64,000 bases of DNA from Kryptolebias marmoratus (GCF_001649575.2 NC_051430.1:20310664-20374663); one strand, 5' to 3'. Positions 15,001 to 36,499 are shown, counted from the first letter of the stretch. Translations and numbers: made by a program. Notes: generated by a model from the sequence alone, not told the origin.

Positions 15001-17150
15001 CGGTTCCTCTAAACACTTTATTATTGTTATATTCAATTGTTTGATTCTAAAAGGGTTTGAGAATTTTTTATTTAAAATTGTTACATCAAAGGCGACAAAA
15101 AAACAATTAAGGATATTCACACAGCTCACCCAGACTGTGTATCACATGCAAATACAAGCAAAGACGCACTGATCAACCCTCATTGTGCACGTGAATATAC
15201 AATACACACACACACACGGGGTCTCACCTTGTATCTGCTGGGTCTGGTTATAACTGGGCGGTTGTTGGTGGGGGTACTGCTGTATGTAACCCGGCGCAGG
15301 GCTCTGAGGAGTGTAAGGACTGGGTACCGGACTGTTCTGCTGGCCCATGTACCGACCACCAGAACCTGTCTGCGGCGCCACAAAACGGCTGAAAAGATTA
15401 GAGTTAAAAAAAAAGAAGAAAACAACGAAGGAAAAGGTAAGTAAGCGAGAGAATACTGTAGACAGAAATTTCAAACCAAAAGTGAAACTAACAACATAAT
15501 TCACATTAGAAGACTATCTTTGTACCATGAATAAGCAACTATTTCAACTATTAAATTATTACTATTTATTCCAGCTTTGGTAATTTCCAGTGACCAAACA
15601 CACCTTGATGGATTAGGAGAAATTGCAGCAGGCTGAAAGTTTGCTGACTGGGCAGGGCTATGCATGGAGTTCTGGGTGATCTTGAATGGTGGTACCATTG
15701 GCTGCTGCATAACATCTAGTAAAAAAAGACAAACACAAAAAGGAATAATTAGGTTTTTATTGTTTAACCACATTGATAATGCTGAAAATGCATTTGTGTC
15801 CATACTTTTCTCCCTGAAGATGCCAGGGTTCCTGGCCAGCATGGTCCGCAGCAACAGTGGTGCATCTCCTTCAGGCTCATCGCTCCCCAGGTTGTCTTTC
15901 AGTTCTCTGACGACACAAAAATACAGATACATCATTATAAAGACAAATAAAGAGAGGCGTTAGAAGTAAAAAGAGAAAATGTTAAAACGTTTTTACAGAT
16001 TTTAGCAAACACAGGAGACTTCACTAGACATGTCACTGCAAATTACTGAAATTTAATTCAAATCTACTGGAACGTTTACAAAACATGTACATTTCAATCC
16101 TTCTAATACATTTACCCTTTTATTAAGATGTAAAAGGCTCTACCACAACTCCATCCAGCATGTTAACACCATCCACACCCTTATTAATAACAAAAATAAA
16201 CTCAAATACCGTCATTAAGCAAAGTTAACAAAAACTAAAACTGAATATATGCTCCATTAAAGTAAGACTGAGAGCAGTTAAGCTATGTTGAACAAAATCT
16301 AAACAAATTTTAATTTTCACACAGTATAAAGTTACATAATTAAAACATTTTTTTAATTACCACAGCTTTAAAACAAATCCAATGCATGGTATAAAGTTAA
16401 AATTCCTGGAGAGTGAATATATCTTCAAGGTAAAATAGCAGAAAGACAAATATTAATGCCTATTTTAATTTGATTTTCAAAAAAGTTTGAATTTTCATCA
16501 AGAACATTTGAATGTAGTTAAATCGTTAGAAATCATTCAGAACATCCGTTAAGTCTTTAATGTCTGCATGTCATTAAAAAGTATCGTTGCGTGCAAATAA
16601 AAACAAAAAAAACAGTGATGACAAATCTTCACAAATCAGCAGTAGCATCAATCATTTTGTTTTCAAGTTTTACTGAACAGTTTGAAGGAGTTTATGTCAA
16701 ACGTCAGGCTCTACCTCAGAGAACAACGTTCACAATGAACATGTCACCCTTTTTTTTTTTAAATAAAGAGCAATTCTGCAAGAAAGAGACATAATTTCAA
16801 ACTTACATGTGCTCTGTGGAGACCTGGTTGAGGCCATGGGCTAACTGGGAGGCCAGATTCTCATCTCGACAGTCCAACAGACGGTTAACATCCTCCGCAA
16901 TCCTCCCATTGAAGAGGAGACTCTTAGTGGTGGTGGCAGGTAGCGGGGAAGGGAGGGGCAGCTGGTTCAACACTAAGAAAAGAGCATTTCCAGAAGGACA
17001 GATTTTAAGTAGGTAAAAATACAGCGGGACAAAAACAACAAACAACATCAACAGGAAAGCATGAAATCCAACAGCGTGGCACTCACAGTCAGTGAGGCTC
17101 GCGATCCCAGCAAGAGTGGTGATGGGAACATGAGGCATATCCCCATTCAT
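1..17150 (-). CDS. nipbl: nipbl, cohesin loader (NIPBL/Scc2), 39 coding exons, 3' end outside window
   Basis: NIPBL pairs with MAU2 to load cohesin on chromatin and stimulates its ATPase and loop extrusion in the nucleus. The predicted product starts MNGDMPHVPITTLAGIASL, the vertebrate NIPBL N-terminus, and is NIPBL-like to the window edge, where it reads LQTYLQEEDTRMQ. About 5.87 kb of coding sequence (about 1,955 codons) is present. The order is a conserved N-terminal MAU2-binding part, a long disordered part rich in S/R/D/E, and a HEAT-repeat solenoid. Splice phase is consistent across all 39 exons, so no coding exon appears to be missing between 1 and 17150. The remaining C-terminal HEAT repeats and the stop lie before position 1. 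The short central disordered exon (752 nt) might suggest one of two teleost co-orthologues, but I cannot decide between a and b copies. Exon coordinates are given in the three block entries. Confidence 0.97.
938..957. repeat. CAA trinucleotide repeat in nipbl intron
   Basis: Six or so CAA units next to an A run, between nipbl exons 780-873 and 972-1112. Confidence 0.85.
2924..2938 (+). promoter_or_regulatory. CTCF-like motif in nipbl intron
   Basis: CCAACAGGTGGCAGT closely fits the vertebrate CTCF core (CCASNAGRKGGCRS). It lies in the intron between exons 2678-2812 and 3542-3688. The sequence match is seen; binding is inferred only. Confidence 0.4.
6871..7166. repeat. near-duplicate block, copy 1 (holds intact nipbl exon 6904-6986)
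   Basis: This block and 7168-7468 are near copies separated by a single N at 7167. Copy 1 holds the complete 83-nt nipbl exon (VDQDVLITNSYETAMR...). It also holds the first 66 nt, in plus order, of the next upstream exon (7101-7166), which is cut off at the N. The exonic parts are the same in both copies apart from one deletion in copy 2; the intron between them differs at many positions. The simplest reading is two haplotypes or contig ends placed side by side by the assembler. Confidence 0.9.
7167..7167. other. single-N assembly join
   Basis: A lone ambiguous base sits exactly between the two near-duplicate blocks, which suggests a contig join rather than a miscalled base. Confidence 0.85.
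7168..7468. repeat. near-duplicate block, copy 2 (exon copy with 11-nt deletion)
   Basis: Second copy of the 6871-7166 block. Its version of the 83-nt exon (7201-7272, 72 nt) lacks 11 bases, present in copy 1 as tatcaagacat. That would shift the nipbl reading frame. The adjoining exon 7403-7532 is complete only here, so the working gene model uses that exon from copy 2 and 6904-6986 from copy 1. The joining codons AAC AAG|GTG GAT agree with NIPBL. Confidence 0.9.
9822..15388 (-). other. nipbl: nipbl disordered central block: coding exons 5-13
   Basis: Exons in transcript order are 15228-15388, 14267-14415, 13820-13910, 13399-13620, 12987-13235, 11686-12437 (752 nt, the largest), 10421-10634, 10131-10307 and 9822-9995. 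The protein is low complexity: a P/Q/Y-rich stretch, then RS/RD/RE-rich runs (for example HGRDRDRESERDRRHRSE) from the large exon, then basic/acidic DSSDEDSPPP from 9822-9995. Exon 10421-10634 encodes KPVVVLKKLSVDQIQRLI; PVVVL fits the PxVxL consensus for the HP1 chromoshadow domain, an interaction known for NIPBL. The large exon is clearly shorter than the corresponding human exon (about 1.6 kb, from memory). Confidence 0.9.
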
Positions 17151-17151
17151 G
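15604..17151 (-). other. nipbl: nipbl N-terminal block: coding exons 1-4
   Basis: Exons in transcript order are 17087-17151 (ATG at 17150-17148), 16807-16972, 15806-15906 and 15604-15715. The first coding exon follows a strong acceptor: a pyrimidine-rich tract ends in CAG at 17152-17154, directly before C-ATG, so almost no 5' UTR lies in this exon. Readable peptides include LLNQLPLPSPLPATTTKSLL, GRIAEDVNRLLDCRDENLA and NLGSDEPEGDAPLLLRTML, all typical of the NIPBL N-terminus that contacts MAU2. Junction codons join cleanly (T|TG Leu, AT|A Ile, A|AT Asn). Confidence 0.93.
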
Positions 17152-17154
17152 CTG

Positions 17155-19725
17155 AAGGTGAGGGTGGGGGAGTGTGTTGATACACAGGTAGTTCAGGGAG
17201 TCGAACGACACCCGTCCTCACATCTCCCGGCACCTTAGAGAGAATATGATTAGTGAGAGAGAGGAAGACAAAAAAAAAAAAAAACAGAACAAGCTGCGAA
17301 CAGCTGATGACAAAAACCGAGAGAATGAAGCATTTTAGCTAAAAACATACTGACTTACAAAATGAGTAAATAAGCAGAATTAAAAGAGAAAATATTTTTA
17401 ACTTCCAACATTTTGGGGGAATCTCAAAAACAGCCTATGATATATCCCAAATTATTTGATGCACACATGTCTGCCTTTATGCCTTATTTTTAGTAGAAAT
17501 GATAAGATGCTCTCACGTGTTGTATGTTAGTTGTCACAGTGTGTTAATTAAATAGTGGAGAAACTTCAGGGGTTTGTTGTTCAGTAACACATTAATAAGA
17601 TGCCTAACACAGGAAATGACTAGTTAAAAAAAAACAATCTTTAGCCCCAGTACATCTGTAGCTCTTTGTTGGTGTGTACCTGTGATTCTTCTTAGTCTTT
17701 CCAGATGAAACAAACATTTAGTTTTAAGCTTCGGTGGCAATCACGAGTTATTTAAAAGTTATTTTAGATTAACCAGGTCTCCCCTGACAGCACGCATACA
17801 TGTTGTCCAAGCATTTTGTTATGGTTGCCATCAAAAAAATGCATACTCTATTTAAAAAACAATACAAAACAGGTTTAAATACAACAGCAAAGACCTGGCC
17901 TAGCAGGCTTATCAAAAGAAATGGACTGAAACTGATTTAAGTGTTTTAACGCTGCACAGCGCCTATAATAATGTACTCTACCTCAGGAGTCTGCTTGTCC
18001 TGGTGAAATGTTTAATCACGATCTGTTAATATATACCACATACTGCTCTAAAGAATTTGACATATTTTGGATTATAAATATGTTATGTATTTTGCAATTG
18101 CATGACCTTTATGATACCAACGTATATTTAACCTTTGTGTACATGCAAAAAATATTATCCTTTATTATTATTTTTTTAAATATGTTTAACTTGTGAAGTA
18201 CTCTGGCAGACAGGCATAAAGGAGGGGTCCTTGCTACACGTCTTGCAATGTTTTACTTGACGGATGCCCTTGACCTCTCAGGTAAGATTGTGCAAAAGGT
18301 CAAGCAATGGCACGGAAAAGCCATAGGGCGCTCCGAGGAACTTTAAAGCATGCTTCAAGCTGTCTGAATGCGTGGGGCGAATTTTCACATGGATGTGCTA
18401 CAACAGCAGACATGGCAATGATCACATGAAAAGAAGGCAAACCCCATTTACAATCAGGGGGCGTCAATGATGACATGTCGTTATGGCAATACCTTTTCGA
18501 AGAACTCTGTGCAGTCGCCGGTGGACTCACTGACATTTCAGATATAAAAAAAGTCCTACACCTCCACTCTGCTAAAAGAGAACATGGCTCCGTGTCAGAT
18601 TTTTTTTGCAGCATCAAAGTGCCTTTCACATTTCTTTGGGGGGCAACAGGGTGCCTACAAGAACACCACACAGCAACAAAAATAATGCCAAACAGAGTAA
18701 CACGTTCTGGGTTTGGTTTTTTTTGCAACAGTCTTCAAACCTGGGACACTTTTGGTAACAACTTAAAAGCAAACGACAGAAGCTCCTTTGCATATCGCTG
18801 AACCAGAGACGGGAAGCGCTCAGATCACTGCGCCATTCAGCCGACAGACGAAACTTGTTCTGCACGACCCAACTCTTACGGAGGATCAACAGATGGATAA
18901 TGTAAACAGCACATTAGCAAAGCGGTGTCGTTAGCATGCCTAGCCTGTGTGGATTTCCTCCGCACGCAGGGGCTTGGCTCTTGGCTGACAGCTGTGAGAC
19001 TGACAGGCAGGAGGCAGCACAAAGGAACAGATGCACTGTGATGGTGGCGGTGGCGGCAGCGGTGGGGTGTGGAGGGGGGGGGCTGCATCCTCCAGAAGCA
19101 AACAGCCGCCGTACGCCTCTTGCAAACAGAGTAGCTACAAAGCGGACCGCACGATCCCCCGAATCATAACAATAACCCCGTCCGAGCGAATCGAGCCGCG
19201 AAAGTAACTCCGCCGAGTCAAAACGTCTTCAAACTGCACTCCTAATTAAAAAAAAAAAAAAAAAACAATGCTACGTTTTGGAGAGAATTTTTTTTAAAAA
19301 AGGTCCAGAAAGTCAGAGCGCACTCGCGCAAGATGTTAAAAAAAAAACTCATAATGACACTCCTACCGTTTAGCAGAGACTTAGCATCTATTACAGCGCT
19401 ACTCCGCTGAACTGCGGAGACGCAGCTCACTATACGCTTAAAAACGATCTGCCCTGAAGTTCCTGACTGCTCGGATCTTTCGAGCTTCCCCCGAAGCTAC
19501 AAGACGAGCTCGAAACAAAATTCACGCCGAACAGCAGCCAAACACTCGCTAACAACAATAGTCGCGTTTTAATAGCTAGCTAGTTATGCTAACTAGCTCT
19601 AACTGTTTTTAGTTGGCTTCTAACGTTGCCCCCCAGTTCAAATAAAATGAAGCCGATTCTAATAATACAAGGAAGCGCTAGCCGGGGTTAATGAATCGCG
19701 TTAGCCTAGATTTCCATTAAGCTCT

Positions 19726-19771
<46 letters not shown>

Positions 19772-20057
19772 GTAATGGGTACGAGAGCGCGTACAAGTAC
19801 GGGCAACTGCAGGGATTTCAATTCCGTGGCAACGGCCCAATCCTCGGGCTCGACAAATGACATCCAGCAGAGGCCGAGGCAGAGCAAAAACACACCGAGC
19901 TAGCCTGGCTTGCTAGTTCACTAGCTTCCGTTACCTCCCGGTCAACGATTAACGGCGCCGTAGGTGGTCTTGCAACAAAACACAGATCAACGTTAATTAT
20001 AACAATTGTAATTTTAAAAGTGGTAGGAACAAAAAGCAGCTACGTGAATGTATTTAC
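17155..20057 (-). other. nipbl 5' intron (non-coding)
   Basis: This is the intron between the non-coding first exon (donor at 20057/20058) and the first coding exon. It is AT-rich in 17.3-18.3 kb. Higher-GC stretches at 18.3-18.9 and 18.9-19.2 kb carry open frames of up to 142 codons on one strand or the other, but these have no recognisable family and are probably fortuitous. A run of 43 A residues lies at 19727-19769. I find no additional gene. Confidence 0.6.
19727..19769. repeat. poly(A) tract, 43 bases
   Basis: An uninterrupted run of A in the nipbl 5' intron. No obvious SINE or LINE body precedes it, so it is either a simple homopolymer or the tail of an element too decayed to recognise. 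Confidence 0.95.
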
Positions 20058-20540
20058 CTTTGGATGTTGTGCTGAAAGGGAGGGGAATGTTTTAGCTGGG
20101 TTTGTGTCCGTATCTCTAGCTCCCCCTTTCTTCTCTCTCGAAGCTCCTCCAGAAGGAACTCGGCTTGGCTCCCCTGCTAGCCGATGAGCTAGCCTGCTAT
20201 AGCTATCAACAATAATCCGGGTCGGACCGATTCGTTCTTCTTCCGTCACTCAAGGGTGAATGTTTCAACGTATAATCATGGGAAAACATTCGTTCTTCGG
20301 AGTTTCAGCCGGTCTGCGCCGACGTAGGCAACGTTTGCAGCCAATTTCGACCGTAAATGATAAATATGACGAATTTTGCGATCATCAAGAGGCTCTCCTC
20401 TCGTAGAACAAAATGCCGACCGGAAGTTCAGTCGTCTGACTGACCAAAGATCTCAGGAGTGACTCCCTCCATCGGCGCCAAACAAAATGCCATGCAACGT
20501 TTTAGACCCCGGCCGCTAGGGGGCGGCGCAGGATAACTTT
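20058..20540 (-). promoter_or_regulatory. nipbl: nipbl first exon and CpG-rich promoter
   Basis: Reading the minus strand, a good donor (AAG|GTAAAT) ends a non-coding first exon at 20058. Upstream to about 20530 the sequence is CpG-rich, in contrast to the AT-rich flanks on both sides. No TATA box is evident, as expected for a CpG-island housekeeping promoter. The start site cannot be fixed; somewhere in 20230-20500 is likely. Divergent transcription to the right is not supported by any gene. Confidence 0.65.
20513..20527 (+). promoter_or_regulatory. strong CTCF-like motif at nipbl promoter edge
   Basis: CCGCTAGGGGGCGGC matches the CTCF core almost perfectly. It sits at the outer edge of the CpG-rich nipbl promoter, just before the AT-rich intergenic DNA. 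Occupancy is inference. Confidence 0.5.
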
Positions 20541-23500
20541 GAGTCATCTGGCCTACTCACTTTGTTAAATAAAAAATAAATTAGTATTGTCATATTCTAC
20601 GCTAAAACAGATCATTTGCTTAATCACAGTCATACATCTCGATCTACTTTATTATTTCTATGTAAATTTCAAATAAAACCTAGTTTTTGTTCACGTTTAG
20701 TGACCAAGAAATAAATGACTTTTTTATTTTTGATTGTGAGAACAACCCAAAGCTGCAAAGACTCCAGTTTACAAAAAGGATTTGCATCTTTTGCAAATAA
20801 AATAAATTGTAATATATCTTATATATTAGGCATGTGATTCAACACTGACCCTGGCGCAAAGGGGACCCCACCAAAACATTGTGATTGATGATACCAGTCC
20901 TCACTATTTGATGCCTGTTTCTTAAATTGCTATAACAGAACAATCCAGACATCCTGGGGATCTATGTGTGTACATTTTAGGGAAAAAGACTGAAATGAAT
21001 TGTTCAGTGGTTTGATTTCTTAGGTGTCTTTGCTCTGTTAACAAACTAACTTCTGTATTGGGAATAAACACATCATAAACACAGCACATCACTGCGTCGT
21101 CAGTTACAAAATAAACCTTTACCACACAACAGAAAAAATATATATATCCAAAACCTATCCAGAAGCACTGCTTTGTTCACTGGCACCATAAAGCAGTTTT
21201 TGTATTTTATGTGGTTTGATAAATCAATATAAGGTTTGGTTCCCTTTTCTTATTTTTCTTTATATCTTTTTATTTATTGGCCTTGATTCTTTAGGGAAAT
21301 ACAATGAAAAGAAGTGACCGTCTTTGTTAAAAATAGGAAAGCTCAAAAGTCATTATCAGTGTTGGCATGATGGTCTATTAGCATACATGGCACAAGTGAC
21401 TTACATTTGTAATGTTGTTTGTTGTCCAGAGGAGTCATCTAGAGTGAAAACACTATGACAAAAAAGCATAAGAAGAACATTTTATCTTTACAGTAACAGC
21501 AGCTGACTTGTTCAGGTTCCAAACGCATATATGTTGTTAAAAAAGGAGACTGCTGCTTACATAGTTTTGTAGGTTTTACATAAAGATGTTTAACTTAAAG
21601 TTAAAAGCTATTACAGAAAAATATTTATACTTCTCTATAACCATACTGATCGCATTTATTATCGGATCAAATCACTGCCTAGCCTCAAGGTGTCAGAACA
21701 GATCTGTTATTCAGATCTGTATAAAAAGAAATAGAAATTTCCACCTCCTTATTCCACCTCAGTCACGCTGCAGCTTTTTTTTTTTTTTTTTACAAATCAC
21801 TGTCCAGAATTTTAATCTTTTGATAAGGTGAATAGCTAAAAACTTCAAAATGTGTACAAGGAGGTATGTTCCCAACAGACAAGTTTTAAAGTCTTAATCT
21901 TCTTGTATTTTTGTTCTTTGTCTGTTTGAGATAAAACAATAAACATACAGCCAGGGGTTTTATTCTTTAATTTAAAAAAATACATGCAAGACAAAACTAC
22001 AAAAGTTCAACGGTTTTTGTGTGCGTGTGAATTCATCACATCAAACGAGGTACCAGCAACTGTAAACAAAGAAACTACTACATTTCCAAAAATCTAAAAA
22101 ATCCAAAAAATGATAGAGTTAAGTTTGTTTTTTTTTCCTTTCGCATTTTGCATTTGTAAGAAGAGTTAGTTTGGTCATGAGGTTTGGTAATATTGTGATT
22201 TTCTCTAATTATAAAATGCTCAAGTAACTTTCCATTTCTATTTCAGCCTACAGTTAATATACACATTTATCTACATTTCTCTATACAGGTACATTATATT
22301 TAGATGGATCTTCTATACAACACAGGAGCTATGAAAAAAACAACATTTCTTTTACAACAAATTAGTTAAATCCAAAACAGCAAGTTAGCCAAAGTAAATG
22401 ATAGAACTTAAATGAACTCTAATACATATATACACATTAAACTGAAAATAAAACAACAAACAAGGATGCAATTTGGAAAAAAAAGTAATAATTAACCCAT
22501 TTAGATCACTTGCAATAAATTCTGCTGAGTGTGATGAAATGTGAATCTCCTGTCATCAAATTAAACACAGTTATTTTAAAACACACTGATGAAAACTTTC
22601 CAATAAAAGGTTTTACATTCCAGTTTGTTTTATTATTATTATTATTATTATTCATTTTATTTTAGGTGGACAAGTTTAGATTTTCCAGAAATGTTGCAGA
22701 AATTCAGATTTTTAAAACAAATTTCTGTGTCTGAATGGGCTAAGACCATTATACAGAATGTCTTGCAAATATTTATTTTATTATTACTATTTGTTTAGGG
22801 CTCACGCGTGGAATTAGCCAAAATCAGCATCAAAATGAACTCCTGGGCTACTTTGCTGTCATGGTTCAACTTAGGCTATAGCTGAATTGAATTTTCCAGG
22901 AATTTATCTGTAATTTTTGATTGAATTTATTGGCTTATTGATCGGACAGATTCTCATCTAAACAAACAACAAAGAAGCAAAGTGACCAAGTGATTTAACA
23001 TAATTAGTGTAACCATGAGTTAGCAGAAAGAAACAAACATCAGAATAGACAACATTCTGTCAGTTTTGTTTATCTAGTACTTATAGCTCTATAATTTTAA
23101 GGTATAGAAGTATAATTGTCTAAAATAAAGCATGTAATTCCTAATTCAGCTCAAATCTGTACAACAAACTGTAGAAATTAAAGCCTCAGATACATGTGCA
23201 GAGGTTTGAAACTGCCCTTTTTTTCCCCATCAAAGAATTTGGTCAACCAGTTTATGTGTTTGGTATCTGTCACATCTCACTAGTTTTCCTATAAATTAAA
23301 AATATACATTTTTTTGTATAAAACATTAGCGAACTAAGGAAAAGCAGCAACCTTAAAGCAAGCAGAGATTTGTGCACCTACAAGCTGTGACTTTCAGACT
23401 CAAAGCAACACCGACCTCTAGTGGACAACATGAATCATTACAGTCAGAGCAGAGTTTTGGATGTGGTATGAAGGCCACAGACAATAGGGCTCTGTAACTC

Positions 23501-23811
23501 ATTCCTAATAGTAAACAGCGCCCCCCCCAAACACCATCCTTCTGTGGCAATTATGAATCTCAGGAGGCATCACAGTATGAACCCCTAGACAAACAATACA
23601 ACCATGAACTATTTATGTCTGCAGTGTGGTAAGGGGGGACCCTCTCACAGTAGTGGAACTCATTTGGCTGAGATAAGTTCTAGCAGTATTTTTCATTTAA
23701 TTTAAATCCTCCAGTTTTGTGAGATTTGTAAACAGGCTTAACGGAGGAAGTCTGTCTAGCAGTGACTTTCCTACAGGAATACATCCAGCCACGGGGTGCG
23801 AGTCTCCCCTC
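20541..23811 (-). other. slc1a3 3' UTR and nipbl-slc1a3 intergenic region
   Basis: This AT-rich, gene-free DNA lies between the nipbl promoter and the slc1a3 stop codon. The right part is probably the slc1a3 3' UTR. Minus-strand AATAAA candidates include 22926-22931 and a cluster near 22770, but I cannot choose among them. A TAT/ATT microsatellite lies at about 22629-22652. No coding sequence is recognisable; the open frames here are short and without a family. Confidence 0.6.
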
Positions 23812-32832
<9,021 letters not shown>

Positions 32833-35272
32833 AGCTGAGGCTGGATCCTTCAGATGAGCTATTGGGGAAACTGGAGCTCCTCTGGACTGTGACGAAAACA
32901 GAGTGCTGGTGACTGTCCTGTTAGTCCCCTCTGTCACACCTCCTGTTCGGATGAAGGGTTTTGAGCTGCCTGCATGAAAGAAGGACATCATGGAATAAAT
33001 ATTGTTACATAAGTGAAAATACTCATTCTGAAAAAAAAGGCAATCGCCCTGTTACAAAATAAAAGTTGGAGTTAAATTCAGTAATTGAAGACAAAGCTGA
33101 CACACAAGATATTTCAGAATTTATATAAGGAATAGGGGCATCCTGAGTGCAGATCACACGTGTTTCACTTGCAGAAGCATCAGAAACTTCCGCTTATGTA
33201 CACTGAAATACACGTGTACACTTTTGAGCTCACATTCAGGCTGACAGATCAGGTCTCACAAGCAAACTTGGCTTCTCATCAAGTGGTTCGATGCATTTCC
33301 AAGCACGCCAAACAGCAAAATGTTAAGACAGAAGTTTCTGCTGTACCTTGAGGATTGAGCAATAACGTCTTCTGGAGTGATGTCTCGGTTTTTCAGGGGA
33401 AGGTTCAGGCTTAAAGCTCGATCGGTGTGAGAGGGGAAGAGGGGGGCTCTTTGGTTCTGAGCTGGCTGGTGCTATCAGCCAGCAATGAAGAGGCGAGAAA
33501 AGAAAAAAGAGAAATAGGGGAGGAGAAAAGAAAGGAGGGAACCAAAGAACCAGTAAGAGATGAGAGGCGGCTCCCGTGGTAAAAAAAAAAAAAAAAAGTC
33601 ATTCAGTGTAGGTTTGTGGGGGAGTAAAGGCGGGGGCCAAAAAAGTGAAATAAGGTAGAGGAGGGGCTGCTTTTCAGACTGAGGGGAACTTGAAGAATAA
33701 TAAGCTTTTCAAGCAGCGAAAAGAAAAAGGACCTTGTTGTTTTCTTTTGTCCCTCTTATCCATCCTTTGAAATGTTTTTTTTTTTTCATGCTTCATACGC
33801 TGAGCCTGACCAGAGGATCCTGTCGACAAACAGTCAGCACAGAAAAACAAGCCCCATCTATTAGAAAAAGGAAAGAGGATTGGTTCATGCGTTTTATGTT
33901 GGCACATCTCCAGCAAACATAACAACATCAGACACAGGTTGCCTTCTTTTTCTGCATTTCAACACATCTGCACCAAGCAAAGTCCACTTGTCTTTTCTTC
34001 TACAAAAAAAAAATACTGTGGAGAATTTTAGTTGGTTAAACTAAACTGAGAAGGTCAATATTTGCCTAGTGAAAGTGATGCAACTGGATCTAAAATTCTG
34101 CTATGAAAGCAACATTCATTGCATTTCATGACACATAACTTTTTTTTTCTTTTTTCTGTTTTAAGAAGCTGACTGTGGAGTTGTGACGATTTTTAGCTGC
34201 ACAGCTGCTCGACTTTGCCACAGGAGCCACAGCTGTTGGGACGTAATGACCTGGAATTTGTTTTGGGAGCAAAATTCAGCAAGTCACAGTTTGGCACGTG
34301 CAATGACTTTCACAGGAAATGTCTGTGAATGAGTCTGAAATTAAAAGACGCAGACCTGAGAACACGCTGTCTCAGTCACAGCAAGGGGAATTTCATTTAC
34401 AGCAGAGATGCTGTGAGAAAGTTCAGAGTTTAGCTCCCAGATACTCACCTGCACACCGTGTCTAGAGCCTGACGTGACCCTGGGTTTGTTTTATCATCTC
34501 TTTCCGTGTTCATGAATCAAGGACAACTTTGGCAATGTTTCAAACACATTCAACAGTAGCTACTTGTGAAAATGTAGAGCAGAGTTCACTCAAATTAGTG
34601 AACGATTCTCCTTCTTGCTGAATATTCTCATCCAGATGGTTTACATAAATATAAAATAATAATAATAATAAAAATAAAGATCAGCACGTTATTGTGTGTT
34701 TTGAGTGTTTCAAACTAATTCCAAACTTTAGCAGCGATGTTTGAAATTATGATGCAATCTCCTGAATGACGTACAAAGTTTGTTGCAAACCTTTAGTTTC
34801 TCTGTGGTCAGATAAAAACTTTGATCGGGTCGGTGGATTATTACCACAGCAAATGTGCACGTCTGTTTATAAAGTTAATTTGGAAGCAGGTCCTCTGAGA
34901 ACATGTGTTTTTGATCACACCACCCCAAAAACCTAAGACTACTGAGCTGCTATGGTTTACTGAGTCAGACTGTGGCAATTTAGACAAAGACCACGACGCA
35001 AAGACGGTGGCACCAAGAGTTCAACAACATTGTTGTTCATTTCATTGGCAGCACTTATACTGAGGCTTGTGGCCTCACGTATATTTATATTTGAAAATCG
35101 AGCGATGCTTACAACCATCTTATTTAGATAAGGAATAGTTCTGTATTCTTCACGCGATCCTAAATGCATTAGCTTATAACGGAACATTAGCTCTTTGGGG
35201 CATTTGGAGTTTTTTTTCCAAGAATGACCAAACTGAGCACCATAGGTGAGGTACGCTTGGGAAAGGTATGGA

Positions 35273-35680
35273 ATTTAGTTAAAGAGATAGTTCAGATAGT
35301 TTAAAGTGGGGTTTTGTTTGCAAAGAATTATGTGGTTATTTGAAAGAGAAAACTAGTGGCAGCGACAGCTAGCTGTTGCACTTCCTGAAGGAATTTTGGC
35401 CGGAATAATGAGGGAATGGAGGAATAGGAGGCATAGCAAAGGTTAATAAAATAGCATTCATATGAGCTGCTATGGAATTGTTGAAACTGGAACTTTTTTA
35501 TGGTGGCAGCAAACCACTTTGTTCGTGGACCCCGTCGGACTAGCCGTCAGCTTGTCAGTCTGGACAGAATCAAATCTGTTTCTCCAAACCAAGGTTGTCA
35601 GAGAGCTTTCCACATCAGGCAAGATACTACTTGTTCAAAAACCTTCAGCAGAACCCAACCGCTGAAGATTTGCTTTAAGT
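35273..35680 (+). mobile_element. second fragment of the MITE-like fish repeat
   Basis: It begins TTAAAGAGATAGTTCAGATA and continues with GTGGGGTTTTG, then internal matches to the same family such as TCTCCAAACCAAGGTTGTCA and a CATCAGGCAAGATACTAC-type segment. It is diverged from the 24775 copy and has no coding capacity. Confidence 0.5.
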
Positions 35681-36499
35681 CTTTATCCGGCCCCATGAAA
35701 GAGACGTGGAACTTGGAATTTGAGTTGCCGTTTACAAATCAGACCCTCAAGGGCATTCCTGATCTAAAGGTATGCTGATGTTAGCAAACAGTAAGTCAGA
35801 CAGCCGTTAAAGCCTAAACACGAGGTAGATCGGACCAGATCTCTACTGTCTGAAATCCTAACGTAGAAGCAATATAAAAGCAAATACCCTGATGAGACTA
35901 TTTTTTTGTCTAAGGCTTCTTTATTAGTTTATACCAAAAAGTAATAATGTCTTTAAATGCCAGGGGAAACCAACATTAAATTATCTTTCTCTAACATTGA
36001 TGGTTCTCAGACACACTAAACAGCCTCTTTCAACACTTGGGTCACATGATGCACACAATCTATTGTCTGTGGTTATCTTGTCAGCGCTGACGATCCCACT
36101 TTATCACTGCTGTTATGACATTTGTTTGGACTGAGAGACACACCAGTAAAGTAAGGCAATGGTGCTCCTACAGTTCTTTCTGAAAGAGTCTGCTGTCATA
36201 TTTCATCAACATACATGACTGTATGTTCAGTAGTTTATCACAACATGTAACCTTCACCAGCTCCTTGTTACCACTTCATACTCATGTTAATGTTTGTGAA
36301 AGGAATACAGATATGTGTGGCTTTTTGTACAGTTCATTCATTATTGCCTGTTCAGTGTTCTTGCTTACAAGCCAGATATTTTGTTGTTGTTCTTTTAAAG
36401 GTTTTTGTATTTCAGCTAAATGCAGACCAGGTCCAGAGGTAATACCCTGGCATCATTCTTGAAAGTTGTTTGTGTACTATCTGGTACACTGTATTATGT

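Noticed and set aside
18455..18545. Possible C/D-box snoRNA in the nipbl 5' intron: TGATGA near 18470 and CTGA near 18531 on the plus strand.
   Set aside because: No terminal stem pairs the ends, no convincing guide element is visible, and it would be antisense to the host gene. The boxes are short enough to occur by chance.
18475..18801. 108-codon plus-strand open frame in the nipbl intron.
   Set aside because: No family resemblance, no splice context, and an overlapping 142-codon frame on the other strand. Most likely chance in a higher-GC patch.
33346..33420. Possible slc1a3 5' UTR exon with a donor near 33346.
   Set aside because: The donor-like context is weak and there is no coding content to test it; only transcript data could place it.
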